Shown: positions 24,809-33,740 of the stretch, piece by piece
Numbering within the stretch: position 1 is the first letter of the stretch
How the letters are laid out: each line of letters begins with the position of its first letter
Source: an uncultured Corynebacterium sp.
Lineage (GTDB): Bacteria > Actinomycetota > Actinomycetes > Mycobacteriales > Mycobacteriaceae
Assembly: GCF_945649885.1 (NCBI RefSeq)
Contig: NZ_CALZFS010000008.1
Coordinates: forward strand, 1-41,354
DNA: 41,354 nucleotides
Direction of reading: 5' to 3'
The notes under the pieces: model-generated
Seen by the model: the letters and a program-made list of their open reading frames with translations, nothing else
Told to the model about the DNA's origin: nothing
Database searches by the model: none
Position numbers and translations under genes: made by a program

Positions 24809-26098
24809 CTAATTATAGAATTTTGCGCCCTTGCCCTCACCCATGGTGACATACAGCCACTTCATAACCGGGTAGAGCACCATGATGCCCACTGAGCCCC
24901 AGGCGATACCCTCCAGGGTGACACCGAATACTGACAGGGTCAGGTTCCCGATACCGGCCACCAGTGCAACGGCAGCCATGGTCAGGTTGACCGGGTTGTT
25001 GAAATTGACCTTGTTGTCCTGCCAGATGCGGATACCCAGCATGCCGATGAGGCCGTAGAGAACCAGGGTTGCACCACCCAGCACACCTGCAGGGATGGTG
25101 AAGATCAGAGCACCGAACTTAGGGATGAAGGCCAGTGCGATGGCGGTGAAGGCCGCCACCCAGTAGGCGGCGGTGGAATAGACACGGGTAGCCGCCATGA
25201 CGCCAATATTTTCTGCATAGGTGGTGGTGCCTGAACCACCCAGGCCACCGGCAACAGAGGTTGCCAGACCATCAGCGATCAAGGCATCTCCGGCAAGGTC
25301 ATCAAGATTCTCCCCGGTCATTTCTGACACAGCCTTGACGTGTCCGACGTTTTCCGCGATGAGGACGATGATCACAGGTAGTGTCACCAAGATGGCGGAT
25401 AGTTGGAACTCAGGGGAATGGAACTGTGGCAGTCCAATCCAGGCGGATTCCCGGATGGTGCCCACAGAGCCCTCTGCCAGGTTTCCGGTCACAGCAGCAA
25501 AGACCCAGCCGACAACCACACCGATGAGGATACCCAGGCGGGCGACCATTCCACGGCCGGCGACGGTGGCGATCAGGGTCACCATGAGGGTCACCGTGGC
25601 CACCAGTGGCTGAACCTGGAAGTTGCTGGCAGCGGTGGGTGCCAGGTTCAGGCCGATCAGTGCGACGATGGCACCGGTGACCGTGGGTGGCATGACAGCG
25701 TCAATGACGCGTCGACCGGCTGCCTTCACCAGGAAGCCCACAGCGATGAGCACCAGGCCGGCGACGAGGACACCACCCATCTGCACGCCGATGCCTTGTG
25801 CCTGTGTGGCGGTCAGCGGTGCGATGAAGGCAAAGGAGCTGCCGAGGTAGGAAGGAAGGCGGTTCCTGGTGATGAGCAGGAACATGATTGTTCCCAGGCC
25901 AGAGAACAGCAAGGTGGTGTTGACCGGAAATCCGGTGAGTGTGGGAACCAGCAGCGTTGCGCCGAACATGGCGATAACGTGCTGCATTCCAATGCCGATT
26001 GTACGACCCCAGCTCAGGCGCTCACGTGGAGCAACTACTGCGCCGGGTTCGATCTTTTTACCGTCTCCGTGGACGGTCCATCCCCAAGTTGAAGTCAC
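24809..26098 (-). CDS. uraA: Uracil/xanthine permease family transporter (UraA-like)
   Basis: 429-residue NCS2 nucleobase:cation symporter with about 12-14 membrane segments. Family features include GIGMQHVIAMFGATLLVP near residue 35, a Gln/Gly-rich first half, the signature ENVGHVKAVSEMTG, GGSGTTTYAENIGVMAATRVYS in the middle and FTIPAGVLGGATLVLYG. Uracil is the likeliest substrate; xanthine cannot be excluded. The start is GTG with no ribosome-binding site, and GATAAT lies eight bases upstream on this strand, so it is probably leaderless. A hairpin lies just upstream, between hflX and this promoter. Confidence 0.85.
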   Translation of the reverse strand: MTSTWGWTVHGDGKKIEPGAVVAPRERLSWGRTIGIGMQHVIAMFGATLLVPTLTGFPVNTTLLFSGLGTIMFLLITRNRLPSYLGSSFAFIAPLTATQAQGIGVQMGGVLVAGLVLIAVGFLVKAAGRRVIDAVMPPTVTGAIVALIGLNLAPTAASNFQVQPLVATVTLMVTLIATVAGRGMVARLGILIGVVVGWVFAAVTGNLAEGSVGTIRESAWIGLPQFHSPEFQLSAILVTLPVIIVLIAENVGHVKAVSEMTGENLDDLAGDALIADGLATSVAGGLGGSGTTTYAENIGVMAATRVYSTAAYWVAAFTAIALAFIPKFGALIFTIPAGVLGGATLVLYGLIGMLGIRIWQDNKVNFNNPVNLTMAAVALVAGIGNLTLSVFGVTLEGIAWGSVGIMVLYPVMKWLYVTMGEGKGAKFYN

Positions 26099-26122
26099 GA
26101 ACGTTCATTATCTTTGACTAAG

Positions 26123-26150
26123 GCCCCTCTTGGGAAATCGAGGGGCTTTT
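26123..26150 (+). terminator. Hairpin with T tract between hflX and uraA, oriented to the + strand
   Basis: GCCCCTC (26123-26129) and GAGGGGC (26140-26146) form a perfect 7-bp stem followed by TTTTT on the + strand. Both neighbouring genes are on the - strand, so its orientation suits an antisense transcript; on the - strand the hairpin has no U run but may still weakly end hflX. Confidence 0.6.
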
Positions 26151-26214
26151 TGTACGCAGATCGTTATAACCCGATCAGGTCAGTTCGCCCCCGTTGATCC
26201 CAGGAGTTTCGGTG

Positions 26215-27777
26215 TTAACCGGCTGGTTTTTCCTCACCGGTTGACTCTTGGGAAACCTCGTCACGGTCAACTATGAACTGTTTCAGCTCACTGGCCAGCT
26301 GCGCGGGGATGCGCACATCGATGAGGGTTCCATCCTCGGCGTACTCCTCTGACAACACGGTGCCGTGCTCGTGCAGGCGGGAGATGATGTCACCACGGGT
26401 GAAGGGGATCCGCAGCAGCAGGTGGGTGTCCCTGGAGTTGAGGAACAGCTCAATGCGGGCTTCCAGCTCCTTGATCCCCTCCCCTGTCAACGCGGAGACG
26501 AACACCACATCATCAATGGCGTGGCGTAGTTCGGCCAGGGTCAGTGGATCAGCCTGGTCGATCTTGTTCACCACGATGATCTCCGGCGGTGGGGTTTCCC
26601 CGGTGGTGCGAACAATGTCACTGATCACTGTATTCACCGCTTCAATCTGCTTCAGCGGAAAGGGGTCAGACCCATCAACCACATGCAGCATGAGATCAGA
26701 CTCCACCACTTCTTCAAGGGTGGATTTGAAGGCCTCGACCAGTGATGTCGGCAAGTGTCGGATGAAACCGACGGTGTCGGTGAACACCACGTGGCGTCCA
26801 TCGGCAAGTTCTGCCTTACGTGTAGTCGGGTCCAGGGTGGCAAAGAGCGCGTCCTCCACCAGCACACCTGCACCTGTCATGGCATTGATCAGGGAGGATT
26901 TTCCAGCGTTGGTATAACCGGCGATGGAGATCTGCGGAACCAGTGATGCTGAACGCTGTGAGCGTTTGACGCTGCGCGCGGTATCCATGCCGGAGAGTTC
27001 GCGGCGCAGGCGTGCCATGTCGGAGCGCAGACGACGACGGTCCGCCTCGATCTTGGTCTCACCCGGTCCACGAAGACCCACGCCACCATTGGAACCTGCA
27101 CGGCCACCTGCCTGACGCGACAGGCTGCCGCCCCAACCACGCACACGGCTGATCAGATATTCCATCTGTGCCAGCGCCACCTGTGCCTTACCCTCCCGGG
27201 ACTTAGCGTGTTGGGCAAAGATATCCAGAACCAGCATGGTGCGGTCAATGACCTTGATGTTGAGTTCACGTTCCAGTGCCACCAGCTGGGAGGGGCTGAG
27301 TTCACCATCACAGACAACCGTGTCGGCACCGGTGGCTTCCAGGATCTCCTTGAGCTCACGGACCTTGCCGGAACCGATATAGGTGCCTGGATCCGGCTTG
27401 TCACGTTTCTGATAGAGCGAATCAATGACTTCTGCTCCAGCAGTATCGGCAAGGGCAGCCAGTTCCGCCAGGCTCGCATCAATTTCAGCGGTGGTGCCTT
27501 CAGTCCACACACCGACGAGGATGACCCGCTCCAGACGGAGTTTTCGGTATTCAACCTCATAGATATCGGCTGCGTCATCAGAGTGAATGGTGGTTTCACG
27601 GCGCCTGCTGGCATCGCGGTCTTCAAGGTCGAGTTCGCCCACAGAAGGGGCTTCGTCGCTGCGGATCAGTCCGGTGAGGTCAAAACCGGTGGTTTCCGTC
27701 ACTGCCGGCTGCTTCACATGGTCGTGGAAAGCTTCGGCGAGGAGGTCCTCATGATTATTCTTCTTCTTTTCATCCAT
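26215..27777 (-). CDS. hflX: Ribosome-associated GTPase HflX
   Basis: About 520 residues. HflX splits stalled 70S ribosomes, especially under heat stress. The N-terminal domain contains GTYIGSGKVRELKE and the GGSLSRQAGGRAGSNGGVGLRGPGE region typical of HflX. The G domain has GYTNAGKSS (G1), DTVGFIRHLP (G3) and NKID (G4). The start is uncertain: ATG 27777 (MDEKKKN) has only a weak ribosome-binding site, GTG 27795 and TTG 27843 are in frame, and none has a matching -10 box. An acidic N-terminal extension precedes the family core. Usually followed or preceded by dapF in related genomes, which is absent here. Confidence 0.93.
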   Translation of the reverse strand: MDEKKKNNHEDLLAEAFHDHVKQPAVTETTGFDLTGLIRSDEAPSVGELDLEDRDASRRRETTIHSDDAADIYEVEYRKLRLERVILVGVWTEGTTAEIDASLAELAALADTAGAEVIDSLYQKRDKPDPGTYIGSGKVRELKEILEATGADTVVCDGELSPSQLVALERELNIKVIDRTMLVLDIFAQHAKSREGKAQVALAQMEYLISRVRGWGGSLSRQAGGRAGSNGGVGLRGPGETKIEADRRRLRSDMARLRRELSGMDTARSVKRSQRSASLVPQISIAGYTNAGKSSLINAMTGAGVLVEDALFATLDPTTRKAELADGRHVVFTDTVGFIRHLPTSLVEAFKSTLEEVVESDLMLHVVDGSDPFPLKQIEAVNTVISDIVRTTGETPPPEIIVVNKIDQADPLTLAELRHAIDDVVFVSALTGEGIKELEARIELFLNSRDTHLLLRIPFTRGDIISRLHEHGTVLSEEYAEDGTLIDVRIPAQLASELKQFIVDRDEVSQESTGEEKPAG

Positions 27778-27973
27778 TGTCAACCATTGTTCCACGTTCC
27801 TGACCTGGGAAGCCAGAGGTTGAGCAACGCTGCTAGCGATCAAACCTGTCTTCGATCAGCATTCCCATCACAACACTCCCCCTGATTCTGTCTTGAATAT
27901 GCTCTAGAACACTGTCTGGGCACGGTTCCTGTGGATGGGGAAAGTCAACGTGACTCCGGGTTGGCCCTCGGGA

Positions 27974-27979
27974 TAGACT
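27974..27979 (+). promoter_or_regulatory. -10 box for a leaderless transcript
   Basis: TAGACT ends seven bases before the ATG at 27987, with no ribosome-binding site between; the geometry is the same as at oxyR and gluA. Confidence 0.6.
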
Positions 27980-27986
27980 ATTGCGC

Positions 27987-28745
27987 ATGACTAATGACCT
28001 GAAGAGTATCGGAATGGACTTCGTCCGCTGGCAGGATGCAGTGGAGGCGGCCATCGCCTCGGAGCGTCTTGAGGTAACGGGCGAGGTCCGTGGTGGCCAG
28101 CTCATCCAGTTCTCTGATGATTCCGGCGCCCAGATCAACATCCTGGCTGTTGAGCCTTTTGCCACCTATGCGGGTTTCACCTCCAGCACGGTGGCCTATG
28201 GCCACGTCAGCATGATCAATGATGTCCTGGCGCTGATCGACATCATCGATCCCTTTGGCAACAATGTCACCACCGTCACCGCCAACCTGGCGCAGGGCCC
28301 TCTCCTGGTTGATGAACCTCTTCAGCGCTGGCAGATGCTGGCTGTCACAGCGCTGGGCATGGACGTGGATATCCACGCCAATGCGGATGAGTACCTCCTC
28401 AATGGTGGTGAGGTTGTCGGCATGCTGGTGTCTGAGGGTGCGCTTCAGGTGTCCAGTGGTAGCGGCGCCAGCATCCCGGATGCCTCCGCAGAGTTCTCCG
28501 CCCGCGTGCTCTCCTCTGAATACCGCATCAATGCATTGACCGGCCAGCGGTTCATCCACGCCACCGTTGACGGCTTCTTCGCCTTCGATCTCTGCCTCCC
28601 GGACGCAGAGGAACTCCCGGCGCGGGATTCCATCATCTCCGGCAAGATCATGCTCACCGCATCGGTGATTCCTCAGGCCGGTGGCGGTGGCTGCGGTGGC
28701 GGTGGTGGTTGCGGCTCCGGTTCCTGTGGCTGCGGTGGACACTAG
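27987..28745 (+). CDS. Conserved hypothetical protein with Gly/Cys-rich C-terminal tail
   Basis: 252 residues, mostly beta/alpha globular with no membrane segment; I do not recognise the family. The body has sequence such as SSTVAYGHVSMINDVLALIDIIDP and EYRINALTGQRFIHATVDG. The last 20 residues are an arrangement of glycines with five cysteines and a final histidine (GGGGCGGGGGCGSGSCGCGG then H), which resembles a metal-binding tail. The start is the leaderless ATG at 27987. It is divergent from hflX and closed by a strong terminator, so it stands alone. Function unknown. Confidence 0.8.
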   Translation: MTNDLKSIGMDFVRWQDAVEAAIASERLEVTGEVRGGQLIQFSDDSGAQINILAVEPFATYAGFTSSTVAYGHVSMINDVLALIDIIDPFGNNVTTVTANLAQGPLLVDEPLQRWQMLAVTALGMDVDIHANADEYLLNGGEVVGMLVSEGALQVSSGSGASIPDASAEFSARVLSSEYRINALTGQRFIHATVDGFFAFDLCLPDAEELPARDSIISGKIMLTASVIPQAGGGGCGGGGGCGSGSCGCGGH

Positions 28746-28782
28746 TCCCACCAGCTATGTTTAAGCTTCTCTTTTAGACAGC

Positions 28783-28831
28783 ACCACCCCACAGCATCAG
28801 AATTAATCTGATGTTGTGGGGTGGTTTGTTA
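28783..28831 (+). terminator. Strong terminator after the Cys-tail gene
   Basis: A 19-bp stem with one wobble (arms 28783-28801 and 28807-28825), a 5-base loop and TTGTTATT after it. Confidence 0.85.
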
Positions 28832-28955
28832 TTCATCACGGATTTCTCATGCAAATCTTGCACAACAAGTGCAAAGTTCTTGTGCATCGTTGAAATATCA
28901 CGGTTACTCTGAAGATGACCCCCACATTTTTCCCATTGAAGATCAGGACCAGCCG

Positions 28956-29495
28956 ATGTCAGACCTGACGCCTTTTGAGAATGGTGGCCCACCTGCTTCC
29001 CGGTGGCCACTCGCACTCATCGGATTCTGCTGTCTGATTTTGGTTTTGTGGCTAAAGGTTCCCGGCGTGATCCTGGCGGGCCTGATTGTTGCTACCGTGT
29101 TCTCCTTCACCCGACTTCGCCCCATCTCCCCCGAGGTGTCCTCCCTGATGACCTCGATCCGATTATCCGCTGATGAGATCGCCGAGGTGCAGGAGGAGTG
29201 GGACAACTACATCAATAGCACTGATGCTGATGCCCTGGCGGACCGTACTCTCCACCGCCCGGCACTGGCTGATCCGGACTGTAATGATCCCGCCATTGAA
29301 AAATTCCACTTTGAGCTGTCGAATGCCCATCGCTTTCTCGGACGTCTCAATGTCCGTCTGAATTCCAGTCCCACGGTGCCCCAGTTGGAAGGTCTGTTGC
29401 GGGTTACCGATGAGCGCGCTCTGGAGCTGCGGGAGTCCTGGTTGTCTGCCCGCAAGGCGGCCCACCGCTTGGGCCGTGACTACGGGCTGAACTGA
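28956..29495 (+). CDS. Small membrane-anchored hypothetical protein
   Basis: 179 residues from ATG 28956 with AGGA eight bases upstream; the ORF-track start at 28821 lies inside the preceding terminator and is unlikely. A short N-terminus leads into a hydrophobic hairpin at about 16-50 (WPLALIGFCCLILVLWL, then VPGVILAGLIVATVFSF), followed by a soluble, mainly helical cytoplasmic domain (SADEIAEVQEEWDNYIN, LRESWLSARKAAHRLGRDYG). No catalytic motif is visible. The family is not one I recognise; the gene converges on miaA with a 30-base gap. Confidence 0.75.
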   Translation: MSDLTPFENGGPPASRWPLALIGFCCLILVLWLKVPGVILAGLIVATVFSFTRLRPISPEVSSLMTSIRLSADEIAEVQEEWDNYINSTDADALADRTLHRPALADPDCNDPAIEKFHFELSNAHRFLGRLNVRLNSSPTVPQLEGLLRVTDERALELRESWLSARKAAHRLGRDYGLN

Positions 29496-29525
29496 TACCA
29501 GCACCGTGGCCCCTGCGGGGATCTG

Positions 29526-30431
29526 TCAGAGGTCCAGGGTTTCGAGCGCCTGTGTGGTGACGTCCCCGGCGGCATCCAGCCAGGAGATGCGGTGGTCGCG
29601 GTTGAACCAGGCTCGTTGGCGGCGGACATAACGGCGTGTGCCGGTGACGGTGCGTTCTACAGCCTCATCCCATGTGAGGGTTCCGGCCAGCGCGTCAAGT
29701 ACCTGGGCATAGCCAATGGCACGACCTGCCGTTGAATCTGATATCAACCCCTGGTTCTTGACCAGGCCCTTGACTTCATCAACAAAACCCTGATCAAACA
29801 TCAAGGATGTACGCAGTTCAATGCGGGGGTTCAACCATTCCGAGGTGGTGCGCAGACCCAGGATCTGAGTCCCCCAGCGGGGAGCGGCATTCTTGGGCGG
29901 CTGGCTTGCTTGGAAGGGCTGTCCGGTCAATTCAATGACTTCCAGGGCACGCACGGTGCGTCGGGGGTCGTTGTTTTCAATGATTGCTGCAGCCTGTGGA
30001 TCCTGTGCCTGCAGTTCAGCATGAAGTGCCGTCACACCGATCTGAGCAAGACGGTTTTCCCACCTCGTCCGGACCTCCGGATCTGTGGGTGGGAACTGCC
30101 AGTCATCGACCAGGGACTGCACGTACAGCATGGAGCCACCCACCAGGATCGGCGTTTTGCCGCGTGCCATGATCCCTTCCACATCAGCAACCGCCTCCTG
30201 TTGATAACGGGCCACCGATGCGGTTTCTGTGACCTCGAGGACATCAAGCTGGTGGTGTGGGACACCCTCACGTTCCTCCGGCGTCAGTTTCGCGGTGCCG
30301 ATATTCATACCACGGTAGAGCTGCATGGAATCCACGTTGACCACTTCACCGTCAAGTTTTTTCGCCAGCGCGATGCCCAGGGCTGATTTTCCTGATGCCG
30401 TGGGGCCGACAACGGCAATGGGTGTCACCAT
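29526..30431 (-). CDS. miaA: tRNA dimethylallyltransferase MiaA
   Basis: 301 residues from ATG 30431, with GAGGAA eight bases upstream; the ORF track runs 27 codons further into the upstream gene. MiaA adds a dimethylallyl group to A37 of tRNAs reading U-starting codons. Seen are the P-loop GPTASGKS (near residues 9-16), [42 protein letters not shown] and [15 protein letters not shown]. The upstream gene ends one base before this start, so they are one operon. Its product is the substrate of MiaB, encoded 4.2 kb downstream in the window. Confidence 0.96.
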   Translation of the reverse strand: MVTPIAVVGPTASGKSALGIALAKKLDGEVVNVDSMQLYRGMNIGTAKLTPEEREGVPHHQLDVLEVTETASVARYQQEAVADVEGIMARGKTPILVGGSMLYVQSLVDDWQFPPTDPEVRTRWENRLAQIGVTALHAELQAQDPQAAAIIENNDPRRTVRALEVIELTGQPFQASQPPKNAAPRWGTQILGLRTTSEWLNPRIELRTSLMFDQGFVDEVKGLVKNQGLISDSTAGRAIGYAQVLDALAGTLTWDEAVERTVTGTRRYVRRQRAWFNRDHRISWLDAAGDVTTQALETLDL

Positions 30432-30432
30432 C

Positions 30433-31068
30433 TTATGATTCCTCTTTTTCTTCCACGTCAATAGTCCATACCGCCACATATCGGCCCACACCGTGCGAGG
30501 TGTCCGCAGCAATCAACTCCGCTGACTCCACCTTTCTCACAAGCTGGGCTAATTCAAGCCACAACCCAGGTTCGCGTACGGCACCGGCAGCCAATTCCTC
30601 TTCACTCATGGAATCCGGCTCTCCCGCCAGCAGGTTGCGGCACCACTGATCAACGTCAGCAGCGCCGGCGACAAGCGATGACGGTGCGCGCGGGGTCAGC
30701 CCGGTAGATCCGTCCAACGCGACCACGGTGAGCGCTCCAGCGCTTATCAACGCCAGATTCTCACCCACCGCACGTACCCGTGGCTCAAGCTCATCGCCCA
30801 GCGCATAACGCTGGATCAGTTCCGGCAGGTGCGAGCCCCCACTTAGTTGGATCTGGGGTGCGCCCCAAGCCCGGAAACTACCTGGATGAGCTGTATGCCA
30901 GGCATCAGCACGTGATCCCACAAGATCAACAGGCAGGTTGTTTCCTGCCAGGTACTGGCCGAAAAGTGATCTGATCTGCTGGAGCAGAGTTGCTCCGACG
31001 GCATCTGCAGGTGCCAACTCACCGACGAGCGCGGGGCTTCCAGGCATGATGATGAGCGTTGTTTTCAC
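30433..31068 (-). CDS. Hypothetical protein upstream of miaA, possibly extradiol-dioxygenase-like
   Basis: 211 residues starting at GTG 31068. That start is favoured because a TAGGGT -10 box (31076-31081) ends exactly seven bases before it, implying leaderless transcription. The position matches M. tuberculosis Rv2728c next to miaA, a family I recall as distantly related to class III extradiol dioxygenases (LigB-like). Supporting sequence is modest: [50 protein letters not shown] and the end [10 protein letters not shown]. No obvious metal-ligand set confirms catalysis. It is operonic with miaA. Confidence 0.7.
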   Translation of the reverse strand: MKTTLIIMPGSPALVGELAPADAVGATLLQQIRSLFGQYLAGNNLPVDLVGSRADAWHTAHPGSFRAWGAPQIQLSGGSHLPELIQRYALGDELEPRVRAVGENLALISAGALTVVALDGSTGLTPRAPSSLVAGAADVDQWCRNLLAGEPDSMSEEELAAGAVREPGLWLELAQLVRKVESAELIAADTSHGVGRYVAVWTIDVEEKEES

Positions 31069-31197
31069 AGCTCCCACCCTAGCGCGACCTGAGTGTGCAA
31101 CCTGCCCCAGGGCACATCGGAGGTAGCAATGAGGTGGGACTATGCGGGATAGTGCACCCTATACGCCTGACACCCCTGGGTACACACGGTATGTTTG

Positions 31198-31203
31198 TAT
31201 AAC
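31198..31203 (+). promoter_or_regulatory. -10 box candidate for the DUF349 gene
   Basis: TATAAC lies 65 bases before the ATG in the divergent gap between the miaA operon and the DUF349 gene. A GAGGA ribosome-binding site precedes the ATG by nine bases. Confidence 0.5.
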
Positions 31204-31268
31204 GTAATTCGACTTTCGGCAGCCGTGGCGCGCGGCTACGACAATGCAAGTGATGAGGACCGACGCAC

Positions 31269-32624
31269 ATGACTGAGAACCAGACTTCCAGCTCCACCTC
31301 CGCCCCAAAGCCAGGCCCAAGGCCCGGGCCTCGCCCTGGTGCTCAATCAGCAGTCAAGGGCGCACAGCCCGCTGCGATTGTGACACCGGTACCTGTGTCC
31401 AGGACCAATGACCCTTCCAAGTTTGGTCGTGTGGAAGCAGACGGCTCCGCCTATGTCACCACCTCTGCCGGCGAACGTCTCATCGGTTCCTGGCAGGCCG
31501 GCACTCCGGAGGAGGGCCTGGCCCACTACGGAATCCGTTTTGAGGATCTGGCCACCGAGGTGGAGCTTCTCGAGCAGCGCCTGAGCTCCCACCCGGAGGA
31601 TGCTAACTCCATCCGTGCCAAAGCCGAGGAGATCAAGAACTCCCTGCCCACTGTCGCCGCCATCGGTGACCTGGATGCACTGGATGCCCGCCTGTCCAAG
31701 ATTGTGGACTCCTCAGCGGTAGCCAATGAGCGTGCCAAGGAAGAGAAGGCCAAGCGCCGCGAAGAAGCCGTCGCACGCAAGGAAGCACTGGCCACCGAAG
31801 CCGAGGAGATCGCTGAGAACTCCACCGACTGGAAGGGTGCCGGTGACCGTATCCGCACCATCCTGGATGAATGGAAGTCCATCCATGGCATCGAGCGCAA
31901 GACCGATGACGAGCTGTGGAAGCGTTACTCCCGTGCCCGTGACTCCTTCAACCGTCGCCGTGGAGCCCACTTCGCGGAATTGGACCGTGGCCGTGTCACT
32001 GCCCGCAACCTGAAGGAAAAGCTTGTCGAGCGTGCCGAGGCGCTGAAGGAATCCACTGAGTGGAATGACACCGCCCGCGCATTCCGTGATCTCATGCAGG
32101 AGTGGAAGGCCGCCGGCCGTGCACCACGTGAGATCGATGACAAGCTGTGGGCCGCCTTCAAGGGTGCCCAGGACTTCTTCTTTGACAAGCGCAACGCGGT
32201 GGCCAAGGAACGCGACCAGGAATTTGAAGACAACGCCGCAGCCAAGAACGCCCTGCTGGTCGAGTACGACTCCCAGATTGATCCTTCCAAGAACCTCGCC
32301 GGTGCCCGCTCCAAGCTCCGCGAACTGCAGGAGAAGTGGGAGGAGATCGGCTACGTCCCACGTGGACAGGTCCGCGACTTCGAGGATAAGATCGGCGCCC
32401 TGGAAAAGCGTGTCGCTGAAGCTGAGGAGAGCCAGTGGCGTCGCACCGACCCAGAAGCACAGGCACGTGCTGACCAGTTCACCGCCAAGGCTGATGACTT
32501 CAACGCTCAGGCAGATGTGGCAGAAGCCAAGGGCAACTCCAAGAAGGCTGAGAAGCTGCGTGCCCAGGCGGCACAGTGGTCTGAGTGGGCCAAGACCGCC
32601 CATGAAGCCGTAGATCAGCTCTAA
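31269..32624 (+). CDS. DUF349 domain-containing helical protein
   Basis: 451 residues, highly charged and almost entirely helical after a Pro/Gly-rich start (PKPGPRPGPRPG) and a globular segment at 45-90. It carries repeated DUF349 units recognised by Trp/Arg-spaced helices, such as DWKGAGDRIRTILDEWKSI, RYSRARDSFNRRRGAHFAEL, EWNDTARAFRDLMQEWKAAG and AFKGAQDFFFDKRNAV. The C-terminus is a coiled coil ending in SEWAKTAHEAVDQL. The family is of unknown function; M. tuberculosis Rv2731 is the positional counterpart. A GNAT gene follows after 27 bases and is probably cotranscribed. Confidence 0.88.
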   Translation: MTENQTSSSTSAPKPGPRPGPRPGAQSAVKGAQPAAIVTPVPVSRTNDPSKFGRVEADGSAYVTTSAGERLIGSWQAGTPEEGLAHYGIRFEDLATEVELLEQRLSSHPEDANSIRAKAEEIKNSLPTVAAIGDLDALDARLSKIVDSSAVANERAKEEKAKRREEAVARKEALATEAEEIAENSTDWKGAGDRIRTILDEWKSIHGIERKTDDELWKRYSRARDSFNRRRGAHFAELDRGRVTARNLKEKLVERAEALKESTEWNDTARAFRDLMQEWKAAGRAPREIDDKLWAAFKGAQDFFFDKRNAVAKERDQEFEDNAAAKNALLVEYDSQIDPSKNLAGARSKLRELQEKWEEIGYVPRGQVRDFEDKIGALEKRVAEAEESQWRRTDPEAQARADQFTAKADDFNAQADVAEAKGNSKKAEKLRAQAAQWSEWAKTAHEAVDQL

Positions 32625-32651
32625 GAACCCCTGAGAATCCAGGTTTCACAC

Positions 32652-33740
32652 TTGAAGATCTTAAAAATTGCGGACCCGGTCGCTGGCGAGGAGCCAGCCG
32701 ATCAGGTCCGCGCTTTTGTGTTCATGTCCAATCTCGCCGCTCAGGAAACCTCAGGCAACCGGGATGTGTCCGTTTCTGTGGAACGCATCATCACAGACCT
32801 GGCGGGCTCCACCGAACTTGTCTCACAGCTTCATGTGGCCACCCTTGATGATGAGGTGCCACTCAGAGCCACGCTGCCCCCTGATGTGGATGAGCCCTAT
32901 ATCGAGGCTGAAGGCTGGGTGAAAATCAACCTCCCGCTCATTGATGATCAGCACTCCGCAAGCCTGGAGATCGTCCTGGACGCAGGCCACCAACCCCTCC
33001 CCGGACAGGAGCTCTCTCCGGAGGCTACCGAAGTCATCCAGACCCTCCTCACCCACGGTGAACACACGGCAGCCGACCACCCCTGGCAGCGTCGTATCTT
33101 CCACACCGCCCACATGCACCCGTCAGGTGAAGTGACAGACTGTGACTATTGTGCCCTGCTGGCACATGCCAGGTATATCAAGGCGCATGAAGAGATCCAA
33201 CAGGTTCTGGAGCTAGCTGAGTGCCCACAGGAAAGACAATCAGTGGAAGTCCTGGGACTGAGGGAGCATCAGATCCTCGGTACAGACTTCCCGGATTCCC
33301 TCATCGGAGGAATTGTCGAACTTCAGGATATCGCCGCCACCGACGTCCCCCACGGTGCTCTGACCACCAATCCCACGCAGTGGTCACCGCGCAGGTTGGC
33401 ACAACAGTCTGAGAGGATCAGGAAAACCGGTGCCCAGCTGGTGACCGCGGTCTTCAGCGATGACGAGGGGGTGGTGGCCTTTTCCACCGCATCCCTACCG
33501 CCCGGTTCCAATCCAGATGCTGCGGAACAGGGATTGACCATCGTGCATCCCCGGGCACGGGGCCGCAATCTGGGACGGTCCGTGAAACTTGCCTGCCTGG
33601 ATTTATTGCAGGCTCAGCACCCACAGGTGCTACGTGTGGCAACGTCAAACGCGGTTGACAACCAGGCAATGCTGGCGATCAACCGCGCTCTCGGCGCCCG
33701 GGAGATGTCCCGGACAACCCTGTGGGAGAAGAAGCTCTAG
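32652..33740 (+). CDS. GNAT family N-acetyltransferase
   Basis: 362 residues starting at TTG 32652, 27 bases after the DUF349 gene; the ribosome-binding site is weak, so an internal start is possible. The C-terminal GNAT domain has the acetyl-CoA loop PRARGRNLGRSVK (near residue 305) and the following TSNAVDNQAMLAINRALG helix. The N-terminal half looks like a degenerate second GNAT-like domain. The likely activity is acetyl transfer to an amine, with unknown acceptor. It overlaps the convergent membrane-protein gene at a shared CTAG. Confidence 0.8.
   Translation: MKILKIADPVAGEEPADQVRAFVFMSNLAAQETSGNRDVSVSVERIITDLAGSTELVSQLHVATLDDEVPLRATLPPDVDEPYIEAEGWVKINLPLIDDQHSASLEIVLDAGHQPLPGQELSPEATEVIQTLLTHGEHTAADHPWQRRIFHTAHMHPSGEVTDCDYCALLAHARYIKAHEEIQQVLELAECPQERQSVEVLGLREHQILGTDFPDSLIGGIVELQDIAATDVPHGALTTNPTQWSPRRLAQQSERIRKTGAQLVTAVFSDDEGVVAFSTASLPPGSNPDAAEQGLTIVHPRARGRNLGRSVKLACLDLLQAQHPQVLRVATSNAVDNQAMLAINRALGAREMSRTTLWEKKL

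Noticed and set aside
24568-24852. 94-residue ORF between the GyrI-like gene and uraA
   Set aside because: Overlaps both genes, has no start signal, and does not resemble a protein family.
27978-28751. 257-residue - strand ORF opposite the Cys-tail gene
   Set aside because: Low-complexity Thr/Ala start and Asp/His-rich composition typical of an antisense shadow; the + strand frame has a promoter, terminator and protein-like sequence.
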